A stretch of 64,000 nucleotides of DNA from NCBI RefSeq assembly GCF_949769255.1, contig NZ_OX458329.1:1488001-1552000 (forward strand), in the 5' to 3' direction. The notes under the pieces are model-generated. The model did not search any database. It had not been told where the DNA came from and worked only from the letters and a program-made list of their open reading frames with translations. Source of the stretch: Mobiluncus massiliensis (GTDB lineage Bacteria > Actinomycetota > Actinomycetes > Actinomycetales > Actinomycetaceae). The position numbers were made by a program, and so were the translations under genes. Shown one piece after another: positions 18,114-25,534 of this stretch (position 1 is the stretch's first letter; each line of letters opens with the position of its first letter).

Positions 18114-18224
18114 TTCTTAATCGTCGGTCTCATCACTTTTGTGATGATGAAAGTTTGCGTGTGCCCCGGGATGACAGCGGTATGAGTGGGAATGGTCACC
18201 AACTCGAGGGCATACAACCGTTTA

Positions 18225-18253
18225 ATCTTAGCGATTTCGCCCGCCTGGGTCAA
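18225..18253 (-). promoter_or_regulatory. Putative rplM promoter
   Basis: On the minus strand TTGACC and TAAGAT are separated by exactly 17 nt. The -35 box coincides with the edge of repeat copy 1. The predicted leader contains a small hairpin at 18131-18146 (CATCAC-AAAA-GTGATG), 18 nt before the rplM start, which could affect translation. Confidence 0.6.
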
Positions 18254-18378
18254 AATCACGGCCTAACTTACGGATTTTGCGCACAAGGGCGGTGTGGTGC
18301 CTCACATAGTTTGAGCACGAAAATATATTGTTGGCATGGATGATGGAGTGGCTTCTAGAGGTGTGCGTGTTGAGTTCA
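18249..18378. repeat. 114-bp dispersed repeat, copy 1
   Basis: Aligns without gaps to copies at 19531-19644 and 22943-23056, all in the same orientation, at roughly 90 percent identity over the core. Copies 1 and 2 stay similar for about 15 bases more. The low-coordinate edge is the -35 box of the rplM promoter on the minus strand. Inside are two direct TTTG(A/C)GC-type motifs 34 nt apart, flanking an imperfect palindrome GTGTGG-TG-CCTCAC. No transposase or terminal inverted repeats are present. Confidence 0.85.
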
Positions 18379-18655
18379 CGAAGAGGATTGTGTTCACCGC
18401 CCAAAGGGGGACGTGATTGTTGAGAATGCTAGGTTGCGCCGTGCAGCAAACCGATCAGGAAGTGAAATCAGGATGCGAAACCAGCCAACCACACCACAGT
18501 CGGAACCGGTGCGGTCAGTCCTGAAAGCAATACAGGCCCCGCCCCAAACCCGGGAAGATTTAGCGAAAGACCTTAAAGCTCGCGCCGAACAGCCCAAAGC
18601 AGAACGCGACCAAACCAAACGCCTCAAACAACACCGACACGGACGCGGCAGATAA
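18336..18655 (+). other. Two possible short coupled ORFs starting in repeat copy 1
   Basis: This stretch between rplM and the small membrane protein has no confident gene. A 26-codon frame opens at ATG 18336 inside the repeat (MDDGVASRGVRVEF...) and stops at 18416, overlapping a GTG (GTGA) that opens an 80-codon frame to 18655. The latter is Arg/Lys/Gln-rich (VIVENARLRRAANRSGS; DLKARAEQPKAERDQTK) and could form a helix. Both could be remnants. The equivalent ATG is conserved in the other two repeat copies. Confidence 0.25.
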
Positions 18656-18658
18656 GAA

Positions 18659-18847
18659 CTACTGCTTCGAGGAGTGAATCTTCAAGATATAGAACGCCAA
18701 GGCTGCTAGCGTAAACGCTGCTGTTGATGACGAAATCTGGGTGAGTACGAATGATGGCTCTTTTATTAGAGCAAAAAAAGTCCCGACAATGCCTGTGACT
18801 ACCGTAACGCAGGCAAGTACTACAATAAGTGTTCTTAGGGCACGCAT
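18659..18847 (-). CDS. Small two-helix membrane protein, candidate immunity protein
   Basis: 62 residues from the ATG at 18847, whose A is shared with the TAA stop of the upstream gene (TAATG), a termination-reinitiation arrangement. A longer start at 18862 is possible but lacks a ribosome binding site. Two hydrophobic helices (LRTLIVVLACVTVVTGIVG and SSTAAFTLAALAFYILKI) are joined by a short polar loop, with a basic C-terminus (IHSSKQ). Tight coupling to a secreted, Gly/Ala-rich protein and the small hydrophobic size suggest an immunity protein; that role is inference. No family recognised. Confidence 0.6.
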   Translation of the reverse strand: MRALRTLIVVLACVTVVTGIVGTFFALIKEPSFVLTQISSSTAAFTLAALAFYILKIHSSKQ

Positions 18848-19500
18848 TATTGTGACCAGCATGCTGGTAGTGCGTTTACAGGATTAAGAAATATTTGGAT
18901 TCCTCTGCCCCATGAGTTACATAGACCGTAAACACCGCCATAGGTAGCTAAGGCTCCCGCAATCGCGCCAGCAACCACAGGTCCTGCTCCGGTATAGGAG
19001 GTAATAGCTGCTGCTACTGCGGCCACACCTGCACCGCTATTGAGTGCGTTTGATACAGCGCTAGCATTGCAGCTATTCAAGAACACCGTAGGCCAAAAAG
19101 CTCTCCATCCGTTTTTTCCTTTACAAGCGGACATGGCTTTTATTACTGCGGAGGTAGGTGAATCCGGATGCATTGTATCTGAGCTTGCCTGAAGGGCAGA
19201 GGTATATTCGTCTAAAACTTTTTTATCAATCGAATCATCAGATACGGCAGCTGCATAATCGATAGTTCCATTCTTGAAATAAGGATCCAGCCTTTGCAGA
19301 GAATCGATGTCCTTGTGTAAGGATTGGAATTCTTCTTCGGAAATACTGCTGATAACAGGTCTAGAATTTACCGTTACCAAGGAATCTATGGGTGTATCTG
19401 GATGCAAACTATCAGCATTTGCGGTACCAGAAACGACCATGGACAACGCTATCGTAGTGACAGAAGCTACAAACAATCTCAAGGATTTTTTCGGCACCAC
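18847..19500 (-). CDS. Secreted Cys/Gly/Ala-rich protein, bacteriocin-like
   Basis: 217 residues if started at GTG 19500, about where the transcript from the TTGACA promoter should begin. Upstream in-frame starts to 19587 read into repeat copy 2. A signal peptide ends SGTANA (about residue 29). The mature region has a charged N-terminal half (SEEEFQSLHKDIDSL) and a C-terminal ~95-residue part with four cysteines (about 126, 144, 194, 214) around a long Gly/Ala/Val-rich hydrophobic stretch (AGVAAVAAAITSYTGAGPV), ending ALPACWSQ. The motif (L/M)HPD(T/S)P occurs right after the signal peptide and again before the Cys-rich part. The layout resembles a secreted membrane-active peptide with a pro-region. 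No close family recognised; the antimicrobial role is inference. Confidence 0.6.
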   Translation of the reverse strand: MVPKKSLRLFVASVTTIALSMVVSGTANADSLHPDTPIDSLVTVNSRPVISSISEEEFQSLHKDIDSLQRLDPYFKNGTIDYAAAVSDDSIDKKVLDEYTSALQASSDTMHPDSPTSAVIKAMSACKGKNGWRAFWPTVFLNSCNASAVSNALNSGAGVAAVAAAITSYTGAGPVVAGAIAGALATYGGVYGLCNSWGRGIQIFLNPVNALPACWSQ

Positions 19501-19507
19501 TCTCACA

Positions 19508-19535
19508 GTATTACTGAGTGCGAACCCTATGTCAA
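19508..19535 (-). promoter_or_regulatory. Putative promoter of the secreted Cys-rich protein gene
   Basis: A consensus TTGACA is followed after 16 nt by TAATAC. The -10 ends seven bases before GTG 19500, so the mRNA may be leaderless. The -35 box is the edge of repeat copy 2. Confidence 0.5.
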
Positions 19536-19658
19536 TAGCCCGGCGTACCTTATGTATTTTGAGCGCGAGGGCGGTGTGGTGCCTCACATAGTTTGAGCGC
19601 GAAAACAGATTGTTGGTATGAATGATGGAGTGGTTTCTATGGGTGCGCGTGTTAGGTT
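19531..19658. repeat. 114-bp dispersed repeat, copy 2
   Basis: Same orientation and same edge position as copies 1 and 3: the low-coordinate end is the -35 box of a minus-strand promoter, here for the secreted Cys-rich protein. It keeps the palindrome GTGTGG-TG-CCTCAC and the conserved ATGAATGATGGAGTGG on the plus strand. Slightly more diverged than copy 3 in its first 35 bases. Confidence 0.85.
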
Positions 19659-19928
19659 CTGCGTGAATGGCGAAATCAAAATCTGTGCGAGCATCTCTTC
19701 AAAACGACCGACCGGAATCTGCATCAGGAATGGTTTGGGTGAACCCGTATCGGCGAAAGGACGGAGTTTTGGTGCGGGGACATTGGCGCAAACCTCGACA
19801 TAGCTAGTTGGACCAAAGCAGTTGGCTCTATGCCTGAAGTAGCCAGGTAAACCGACCCCAGATTGAATACAGTTTCATTGCCCCCACCGGCACGGAGCAA
19901 TCGAAACGAGATATTGAAAGCCTAAGAA
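19618..19928 (+). other. Region with one weak ORF, otherwise nothing recognised
   Basis: From the conserved ATG in repeat copy 2 a 61-codon frame runs to 19803 (MNDGVVSMGARVRF...; no domain, no ribosome binding site). Between it and the end of the 213-residue membrane protein gene I see no gene, terminator or repeat. It may be decayed sequence from whatever the plus-strand side of the repeat once encoded. Confidence 0.25.
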
Positions 19929-20570
19929 TCAGCGCAGAGTTTTGTAATCAAAACGTGTATAAATCACGAGGGATACTAACGTTATTAGAGCTACCAACAG
20001 CCAAGTGGGGAAACTACTTACCGACTGTAGCAAGATATTCCAAAATACGGGAGTGCTGGCGGTATCTAAAGTGCCAAAAATCAAGACTGCTCCGAGATAG
20101 ATTATGCCCGGAATAGTGGCGTAGGATGCGCCGAGGACACAGCCGACAATCACTCCTAGTGAAACCAAAAACAGTTCGTTACGTACGGCCACCAAGACAA
20201 CTGAAGTAAAGTACACGACATCGAAACTGTGGGTAAATATCGCGAGAATGAACAGTATCAGGGCGGCGGCTACGGCATAGCCAGTAATGACTATTATCAG
20301 CAAGGCTAGGCGGCTGAGCCGGAGCCGTCTAGTTTGCGTTAGTTCTAGGTTTCCTGGCATGGCCAAGAGCAGGGGCAGAAACAGCGCGCCGGAGGCTGCG
20401 GTGATAGGAAGCAGGAATACAGAGACACCCGCACGCAGCGGAACCTCGGTCAGGAACGCTGGCGAAAAAGCTACCAGGAGCGCAGGCAAGAGAACAGCAA
20501 CACCAAAGACGCGGTAATCACGAGACTTCACGAACAGCACAAATCCCGGTGGGGTTTTGCCACGTTCCAC
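19929..20570 (-). CDS. Polytopic membrane protein, probable ABC transporter permease
   Basis: 213 residues with about six hydrophobic segments (VFGVAVLLPALLVAFSPAF, SGALFLPLLLAMPG, LALLIIVITGYAVAAALIL, VVYFTSVVLVAV, LVSLGVIVGCVLGASY, WLLVALITLVSLVIYTRF). It is the last gene of a four-gene minus-strand operon, 34 nt after another membrane protein and downstream of an ABC ATPase. ABC-2-type permeases often come as two small subunits, so it probably forms the channel with its neighbour. No substrate is known. Confidence 0.7.
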   Translation of the reverse strand: MERGKTPPGFVLFVKSRDYRVFGVAVLLPALLVAFSPAFLTEVPLRAGVSVFLLPITAASGALFLPLLLAMPGNLELTQTRRLRLSRLALLIIVITGYAVAAALILFILAIFTHSFDVVYFTSVVLVAVRNELFLVSLGVIVGCVLGASYATIPGIIYLGAVLIFGTLDTASTPVFWNILLQSVSSFPTWLLVALITLVSLVIYTRFDYKTLR

Positions 20571-20604
20571 AGCTAGATCGCCTCCTTCGAGAGCTGAGAA
20601 TCAG

Positions 20605-21675
20605 TTAATTTATGGTTCCGAGCCAAATCTCGTCTTGTAACTGCTGATATTTAGACTCAGGAATCACTTTGCAATCAAGCAGCCTCGCGATGTAGGCACT
20701 CTCTATATCAGTGTGCTCAATGTGCTTGGTGCCGCCTCTCTGCGAGACAACCAGCAGAGGGGAACAGGTCTGTGCATCAGGACCGAATGTGGTTATCCGT
20801 TTCACCTCCAGAGATATCTCGTGCTCATCGAACCAGACCTTAGCTAAATCGTATTCTCGCATCACCGCGGGAAGATATCGTTTTGATTCCGGAGCCACGC
20901 ACACCTTTACCTCCCCAGATGTCGCACACACGGCAGAATCTTGAGGCAGAGGGACGAAAGGACTCAAGCTCGTAGTCGTAAACCAAGCAGAGAAAATTAA
21001 ACTCGAAGCGCCGATACCAACCACAACTGCCCACCACCAGCGAGGAAACAAAATCCCCAGAGCCGAAAGCACCATGACAATCAGGGCGAACAGCCACTGA
21101 ATGGACTTAAACGTCAGGTTATAGGTGTAACCGGTCAACGGCTCCGTGGCACCTCCGGGCAGGAAAAAATAGTAGGGGAAACCTAGCCAGTTGTAGGCAG
21201 CAAACCATAACAGCGCTAAAAGGGGTGCGAAAACATAGCTCAAAACGATACTACCGACAAAAACACCGAGGTATGAGGCCATCAGTATGACCGACACCAT
21301 AGAGAGGAACGACCACGGATTGAGCAACCCAAAACAGGCATGACCCACGGATGTAAACACCGTCACAACCAGATACAGTACCGTTATTGCCAACACATAA
21401 GGCAGACTATTGATGAGACCAAAAGCCAACACTTGCCGGTTCCACACCCCGCATGGCCACAAATTCTGACAGCCATTTTTACGGTGGTGAATTAACTCCA
21501 AGCTAGCCGTCAGCAAGCAAAGCGGAGCCACTAAAGCGACGCAGACCACCGAAAAATCCGCTGCCCCCAACCAATCCTCACTCCAGAATAAGCCGCGGGA
21601 AAACAGCGGAAGCAAACCCGCAATCATCGCCAACGGCAACATCGTCAGGGCATAGGAATACTTGAGCTGAATCAT
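20605..21675 (-). CDS. ABC-2-like permease with extracytoplasmic C-terminal domain
   Basis: 356 residues. Six or seven hydrophobic segments fill residues 1-235, after which a ~110-residue soluble domain follows, starting SAVCATSGEVKVCVAPESKRY. The paired cysteines and the following Leu-Pro-Ala-Val region resemble the tail of a group of actinobacterial ABC-associated membrane proteins; this recognition is moderate. The start overlaps the ATPase stop (ATGA), so the two are made together. Probably one half of an exporter for the secreted protein encoded first in the operon. Confidence 0.7.
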   Translation of the reverse strand: MIQLKYSYALTMLPLAMIAGLLPLFSRGLFWSEDWLGAADFSVVCVALVAPLCLLTASLELIHHRKNGCQNLWPCGVWNRQVLAFGLINSLPYVLAITVLYLVVTVFTSVGHACFGLLNPWSFLSMVSVILMASYLGVFVGSIVLSYVFAPLLALLWFAAYNWLGFPYYFFLPGGATEPLTGYTYNLTFKSIQWLFALIVMVLSALGILFPRWWWAVVVGIGASSLIFSAWFTTTSLSPFVPLPQDSAVCATSGEVKVCVAPESKRYLPAVMREYDLAKVWFDEHEISLEVKRITTFGPDAQTCSPLLVVSQRGGTKHIEHTDIESAYIARLLDCKVIPESKYQQLQDEIWLGTIN

Positions 21676-22394
21676 GACGAGTTTCCCTGATGAACCCGGT
21701 CATACAGTACTCGTAACAATGATGTTGATTTCTCACCGGACACAGAATCAGCGATTTCACGGGTTACATCACTCTTTCTACCTGCGAAACCGCAACGCCC
21801 ACCCCGCAGAATAACCACGTAGTCCGCGACCGGCTCAAACACCTCGACCTCGTGAGTGGACACCACGACGACGCGAGAACGACCCAACTGTGCCACACAA
21901 TTAATCAAAGATTCACGCGCCCCAATGTCTAAACCAGTCAATGGTTCATCGAGCAAAACCACGCTTGGCCTGGCACATACCGATTGCGCGAGCATTACGC
22001 GCCGATACTGTCCCCCCGAAAGCTCGTTCAACCGCTTTTCTACCAGTTCAGAAAGTGAAAACTCCGCAATGACTTCGGAAACCCGGCGAGCACGTTCTGA
22101 CGATGGCACACCACGCCACCAAGCCGAATAGCGTAATAAGTCAATAACCTTGTAACGACCTATCCAACGCGGATCTTGCGGTAAATATGAAGGAGCTTCT
22201 CTACCCTCGTACTGAATTAGTGCGCCCGGAAGGGGCTTGAGTTCACCCTGAATACAACGCATCAAGGTGGACTTGCCAGCCCCGTTTTCCCCCATCAAGA
22301 CGGTAACACCCGAACCGACTTGAAACGAAACATCAGTCAGGGACGGGCGGCTTTTCTGCCCGTACGCATAGCTAAGACTGCTGACGGTGAGCAT
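21672..22394 (-). CDS. ABC transporter ATP-binding protein
   Basis: 240 residues with a complete ATPase: Walker A GENGAGKST, Q-loop YLPQDPRW, signature LSGGQYRRVMLAQ, Walker B SVVLLDEPLTGLD and the switch histidine in VVSTHEVEVF. As a single-domain ATPase paired with separate membrane proteins it fits ABC-2-type exporters or bacteriocin self-protection pumps. It lies 11 nt after a small secreted-protein gene and overlaps the permease by 4 nt. GC content is lower than in the flanking ribosomal genes. Confidence 0.9.
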   Translation of the reverse strand: MLTVSSLSYAYGQKSRPSLTDVSFQVGSGVTVLMGENGAGKSTLMRCIQGELKPLPGALIQYEGREAPSYLPQDPRWIGRYKVIDLLRYSAWWRGVPSSERARRVSEVIAEFSLSELVEKRLNELSGGQYRRVMLAQSVCARPSVVLLDEPLTGLDIGARESLINCVAQLGRSRVVVVSTHEVEVFEPVADYVVILRGGRCGFAGRKSDVTREIADSVSGEKSTSLLRVLYDRVHQGNSS

Positions 22395-22405
22395 AACCCA
22401 CTATG

Positions 22406-22885
22406 CTACAAAGACTTAATCGAGGTGCATTGAGAAGGATCAAAAGCCCAGGGAACATCAATGTTTAAGCATACCATTGTGGCATACTGCCCTTTCTGTC
22501 CTGTGGGAGCATTCTGTATTGAAACAGTACGGCTTCCACCATCTGCAACTGGTTGATCTTTACTGTCGCGAGAAGTTTTAAAAACCCACTGATAGGTAGA
22601 AAGTGCAGGATTCACAGGATTCAAAACATTCTGCCACTGGTACACGTTAACCTTTCCGTACGCCCGGTGTCCCTCCTTCCACAAATCTCGAATACCCATA
22701 TTGGTGGTAGGACCGATATGCACCTGATTACTCCAAAATGAAGAAACGCTAGATGATGCTGCAGTTCGTCCCTGGGAAGTGACAGTAAGAGAGCCAGTCC
22801 ATGCAAAGGCAGACGTAGGGACTAGAACAATCCCCGCAGCCAGCACCACACCTAGAAATTGCTTAAACACGCTTGCTTTTCTCAT
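22406..22885 (-). CDS. Small secreted protein at the head of the exporter operon
   Basis: 159 residues. A typical signal peptide (MRKASVFKQFLGVVLAAGIV ... TSAFA) is cleaved to leave a ~131-residue protein beginning WTGSLTVTSQGRTAASSSV. Two cysteines near the C-terminus (MVCLN and SQCTS) may pair. The rest is Trp/Ser/Asn-rich and probably beta-structured. First gene of the operon with the ABC transporter, with its own TTTACA/TAAAAT promoter and AGGAAATAAG ribosome binding site. Possible roles: the exported effector, or a surface partner of the transporter. I do not recognise a family; it does not match the short lactococcin 972 precursors. Confidence 0.65.
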   Translation of the reverse strand: MRKASVFKQFLGVVLAAGIVLVPTSAFAWTGSLTVTSQGRTAASSSVSSFWSNQVHIGPTTNMGIRDLWKEGHRAYGKVNVYQWQNVLNPVNPALSTYQWVFKTSRDSKDQPVADGGSRTVSIQNAPTGQKGQYATMVCLNIDVPWAFDPSQCTSIKSL

Positions 22886-22918
22886 CTTATTTCCTCACAA
22901 TTTTTAGACCTTGCTATG

Positions 22919-22947
22919 ATTTTATCAGATTGGATTTATGGTGTAAA
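22919..22947 (-). promoter_or_regulatory. Promoter of the secreted-protein/ABC-transporter operon
   Basis: TTTACA, 17 nt, TAAAAT on the minus strand, 34 nt before the start codon. The -35 lies at the edge of repeat copy 3. The best promoter match of the three. Confidence 0.65.
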
Positions 22948-23056
22948 TACCTCGGCGTACCTTACGGATTTTGAGCACAAGGGCGGTGCGGTGCCGCACA
23001 TAGTTTGAGCGCGAAAATAGGTTGTTGGTATGAATGATGGAGTGGTTTCTAGAGGT
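22943..23056. repeat. 114-bp dispersed repeat, copy 3
   Basis: Aligns without gaps with copies 1 and 2. Here the central palindrome is perfect (GTGCGG-TG-CCGCAC), with TTTGAGC at 22970-22976 and 23004-23010, 34 nt apart. One edge carries the -35 box of the exporter operon on the minus strand. On the other side the plus strand carries TAGGTT-N6-ATG, a possible leaderless start. Confidence 0.88.
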
Positions 23057-23167
23057 TCTCTCGGTTACGCAACCCGTCTAGAAAAACCTCCCAAAGGGTC
23101 TATTGCAAAGTCAACCCGTTTTTTCGTCTTCCCGTGCTACACGAGTTGCGCTACAATTAACCTATGA
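23030..23167 (+). other. Possible 45-codon ORF from repeat copy 3 into vapB
   Basis: The conserved ATG of the repeat opens a 45-codon frame (MNDGVVSRGSLGYATR...) that stops at TGA 23165-23167, overlapping the vapB ATG by four bases (ATGA). This may be chance, but repeat copy 1 shows the same kind of four-base overlap. No domain or ribosome binding site. Confidence 0.25.
23133..23157 (+). promoter_or_regulatory. Putative vapBC promoter with small operator palindrome
   Basis: CGTG-CTA-CACG at 23133-23143 is a small palindrome between the -35 and -10 regions, where an autoregulating antitoxin could bind. TACAAT at 23152-23157 lies six bases before the vapB ATG, consistent with a leaderless mRNA. 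Confidence 0.45.
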
Positions 23168-23415
23168 CCAGCTTGACCATCAACGTTGATCCCAAAGTCT
23201 TGAAACGTGCCCGTATCAAGGCGCTGGAAAACGACGAGTCCGTGAACCAGTACCTCGCCAGGAAACTCGAGGAATACGCCAACACCGACACACAGGAATC
23301 GCATTGGAAGGAATTCCTCGACCTGGCTCGTGCCTCTACTGCCGGCAGCGGACCGGAAGGACGTACCTGGACTCGAGAGGATCTGTATCGTGAGCGCCTC
23401 GAACGTTTTTCTTGA
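23164..23415 (+). CDS. Antitoxin of a VapBC-type pair
   Basis: 83 residues. The first 45 (TSLTINVDPKVLKRARIKA then ALENDESVNQYLARKLEEYA) look like a ribbon-helix-helix DNA-binding domain; the rest is a flexible, charged tail (GRTWTREDLYRERLERFS) typical of toxin-binding antitoxin ends. It would neutralise the PIN-domain RNase encoded next and repress its own promoter. The 26-nt overlap with the toxin gene supports coupled synthesis. The exact antitoxin family is not certain. Confidence 0.85.
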   Translation: MTSLTINVDPKVLKRARIKALENDESVNQYLARKLEEYANTDTQESHWKEFLDLARASTAGSGPEGRTWTREDLYRERLERFS

Positions 23416-23803
23416 CACCAACATCTTGGTTTATTCATTCGACAGCCACGAACCCGAGAAACGCGAGCGTGCGCTTGCCGCCCTAGAACAGCTCCCCCAC
23501 CGGGTACTGAGCACCCAAGTTTTACTGGAGCTATACAATGTCCTGACCCGCAAACTGAAAGACATTGCGGCCGGACAGATTGCTGATGAAATCATCGAGC
23601 ATCTCAGCTTTCAAACCGTCATCCCCGCTGACGCGCGCCTGGTAAACCAAGCCGTTCAAATTGCTGGTCGTTTCCAACTCTCTATCTGGGACGCCATGAT
23701 TGTTGCGGCCGCCAAACGCGGGGGCTGCAAAGAAATCTGGAGCGAGGACCTCAGTGAGGGCATGGTCTACGACGGCGTTACCGTGGTCAATCCCCTTGAA
23801 TAG
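23390..23803 (+). CDS. PIN-domain RNase toxin, VapC-like
   Basis: 137 residues from GTG 23390 (AGAGG upstream), overlapping the antitoxin gene. PIN-domain acidic residues are visible: VFLDTNILVYSFD (first Asp), LLELYNVLTRK (Glu), and WDAMIVAAAKRGGC (Asp) with SEDLSEG near the end. Such enzymes are Mg-dependent RNases that cut tRNA or rRNA when free of antitoxin. The pair sits at the edge of the repeat-bearing island and may stabilise it. Confidence 0.88.
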   Translation: MSASNVFLDTNILVYSFDSHEPEKRERALAALEQLPHRVLSTQVLLELYNVLTRKLKDIAAGQIADEIIEHLSFQTVIPADARLVNQAVQIAGRFQLSIWDAMIVAAAKRGGCKEIWSEDLSEGMVYDGVTVVNPLE

Positions 23804-23905
23804 CGGTGAAACCCTTTGGAGCCCACGAAAGGGGCTCCCGCACGGCGAGGCCTCGAGCGGCACCTCACGTGCACGTATCTGGCAAGCGCTCATGACGAAG
23901 CTGCA

Positions 23906-25534
23906 TTAGTCGTGTTCAGGCGCCGCGTCCTCCGCGGGGCGAGTCTTGAGCTTGGACAAATCCCCGGTCAGCACAGTCACCTGCTTAGAGAGAGAATCCG
24001 CATCTTCGGAAAGTTCATTAACATCAGACTGAGCCTTGGTGACATTCGCGCAATAATTCTCCAGGTTCTCCAGGACAACACCCGAGTCATTTGCCGCACT
24101 AGAAATTGCCTGCGCAATGTTTTGTGTGACGGCATTCTGCTCCTCAACTGCGGCCGAAATGGTGGTCTGGAAGTCATTGACTTGCAAAATCACTCCAGCA
24201 ATTTCCTCGATTGCAGCGACCGCTTGCTGAGTTTTATCCTGGACGTCATCAATCATCGCCACAATCTGGTTCGTTGCCTTGGCAGTTTCCGCAGCTAAAT
24301 CCTTGACCTCGCTGGCGACCACCGCAAAGTCCTTTCCTGATTCGCCAGCTCGAGCGGCTTCAATAGTGGCGTTCAGGGCCAGCAGGTTCGTTTGAGAAGC
24401 AATGCTGGTCACCGTACCGATAACGGTCTCAACCTTCTGGGTGGAGTCCTGCAGTCGCAATATCGTTTCCTGGGTATTGCGGGAGACCTCGGTAGCCTCG
24501 TTGGCAGTGCGGGAAGCCTCCGCGGAGCTGGCTGAGATCTCCGCGATGGCGGCGTTCATTTCTTCAGATCCGCTGGCTACAGTTTGCAGGTGTGCGGCGA
24601 TACCGTTGAGAGACTCAGCCGTCGATTTCGCTAATTCCACCGTTTCCGCGGCGTTTGAGGCAGCCGTAGAAGCGGCTTGAGCCACCCGATTGGTTTGCGC
24701 GGCAGTCTTAGCTGCCAAGGTTTGCCCTTCGCTTAAAACATTGGTTAGCTCATCTTGCGAGTAAGCCAAGGCTCGGAGCATGTCCGCGACTTCATCGTTT
24801 GAATTCGTGGTCAGTCGCGGGGTCAAATCACCATTTCGTAGTGCCAGAAGCGAAGATTGTAGTTTATTGACGGAATCGACAATGCCCCGGCGCACCCGGT
24901 GCAAAATGAAGGCCACCACCAGGATGGCTACAACAATGTCGACGGCGTGAATAACAACGTTTTTTCCAACTAAACCTTTAGTTTGCTGCAAAACCGTGTC
25001 GCTGAAGGAGGACACCGAGTTCTGCAGGGCATCTAATTCGGACAAGGTCGCGGCTATGACTGATTCGTCTGGAACCCCGCCGCTGTTGCTGGTTTCCTCA
25101 ACTGTTTGCCGATAGGACTCCAGGCTGGAGACTGCCTGCGCAAATTGTTTCTGCAACTGCTCATCACGCAAACCGGACTGAGCGAAAATGTCTTGAGCGG
25201 TGTTCAAGTCGGATATGGCCTGCTTGATGGTCTCTGCAATTGGCTGGGGTTCCAGATTTTGGGTGGGATTATGGCTGGCAAATTCGTTTTGGAGGTAATC
25301 GGCTTGGCTCTGCCTGACCAGTTCGGAAACGGTACTGACCTGGTCTGAAATCAGGATTAAATCCTGGTAGCCGCGTACCTTCCCATAATAAATATCGTCA
25401 GTTATAGCGGAACAAATTACGAACGAGGCGATGCCCAGGATTCCCACGATTCCCATCAGTAATACTTTTGTCAGTACATTCAGGCGCAGCTGAGATTTCA
25501 TGTTCTTGCCTTGGCGGCTTTGTGATTTCGTCAT
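23906..25534 (-). CDS. Methyl-accepting chemotaxis protein
   Basis: 542 residues. TM1 near residues 25-45 ([20 protein letters not shown]), an extracytoplasmic sensor to about 190, TM2 ([19 protein letters not shown]), a HAMP domain, then the coiled signalling domain with hairpin tip [20 protein letters not shown] and [12 protein letters not shown]. It senses an unknown ligand and controls CheA. The usual GRGFAVVA reads GKDFAVVA here. The start overlaps the stop of the preceding chemoreceptor gene (ATGA). No che or flagellar genes are in the window. Confidence 0.93.
   Translation of the reverse strand: MTKSQSRQGKNMKSQLRLNVLTKVLLMGIVGILGIASFVICSAITDDIYYGKVRGYQDLILISDQVSTVSELVRQSQADYLQNEFASHNPTQNLEPQPIAETIKQAISDLNTAQDIFAQSGLRDEQLQKQFAQAVSSLESYRQTVEETSNSGGVPDESVIAATLSELDALQNSVSSFSDTVLQQTKGLVGKNVVIHAVDIVVAILVVAFILHRVRRGIVDSVNKLQSSLLALRNGDLTPRLTTNSNDEVADMLRALAYSQDELTNVLSEGQTLAAKTAAQTNRVAQAASTAASNAAETVELAKSTAESLNGIAAHLQTVASGSEEMNAAIAEISASSAEASRTANEATEVSRNTQETILRLQDSTQKVETVIGTVTSIASQTNLLALNATIEAARAGESGKDFAVVASEVKDLAAETAKATNQIVAMIDDVQDKTQQAVAAIEEIAGVILQVNDFQTTISAAVEEQNAVTQNIAQAISSAANDSGVVLENLENYCANVTKAQSDVNELSEDADSLSKQVTVLTGDLSKLKTRPAEDAAPEHD

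Noticed and set aside
22406-22885. Lactococcin 972-type bacteriocin precursor
   Set aside because: Considered because of the signal peptide and the ABC genes, but the mature protein is about twice as long as that family and its motifs are not present; the transporter genes also differ from the usual large associated membrane protein.
18249-23056. The 114-bp repeats as insertion sequence ends, integron attC sites or phage attachment sites
   Set aside because: They are direct repeats without terminal inversions, there is no transposase or integrase, and the palindrome is internal and short. A promoter-bearing repeat fits better.
23818-23838. GGAGCCC/GGGGCTCC hairpin as vapC terminator
   Set aside because: The stem is short and not followed by a T tract, so I did not call it a terminator.
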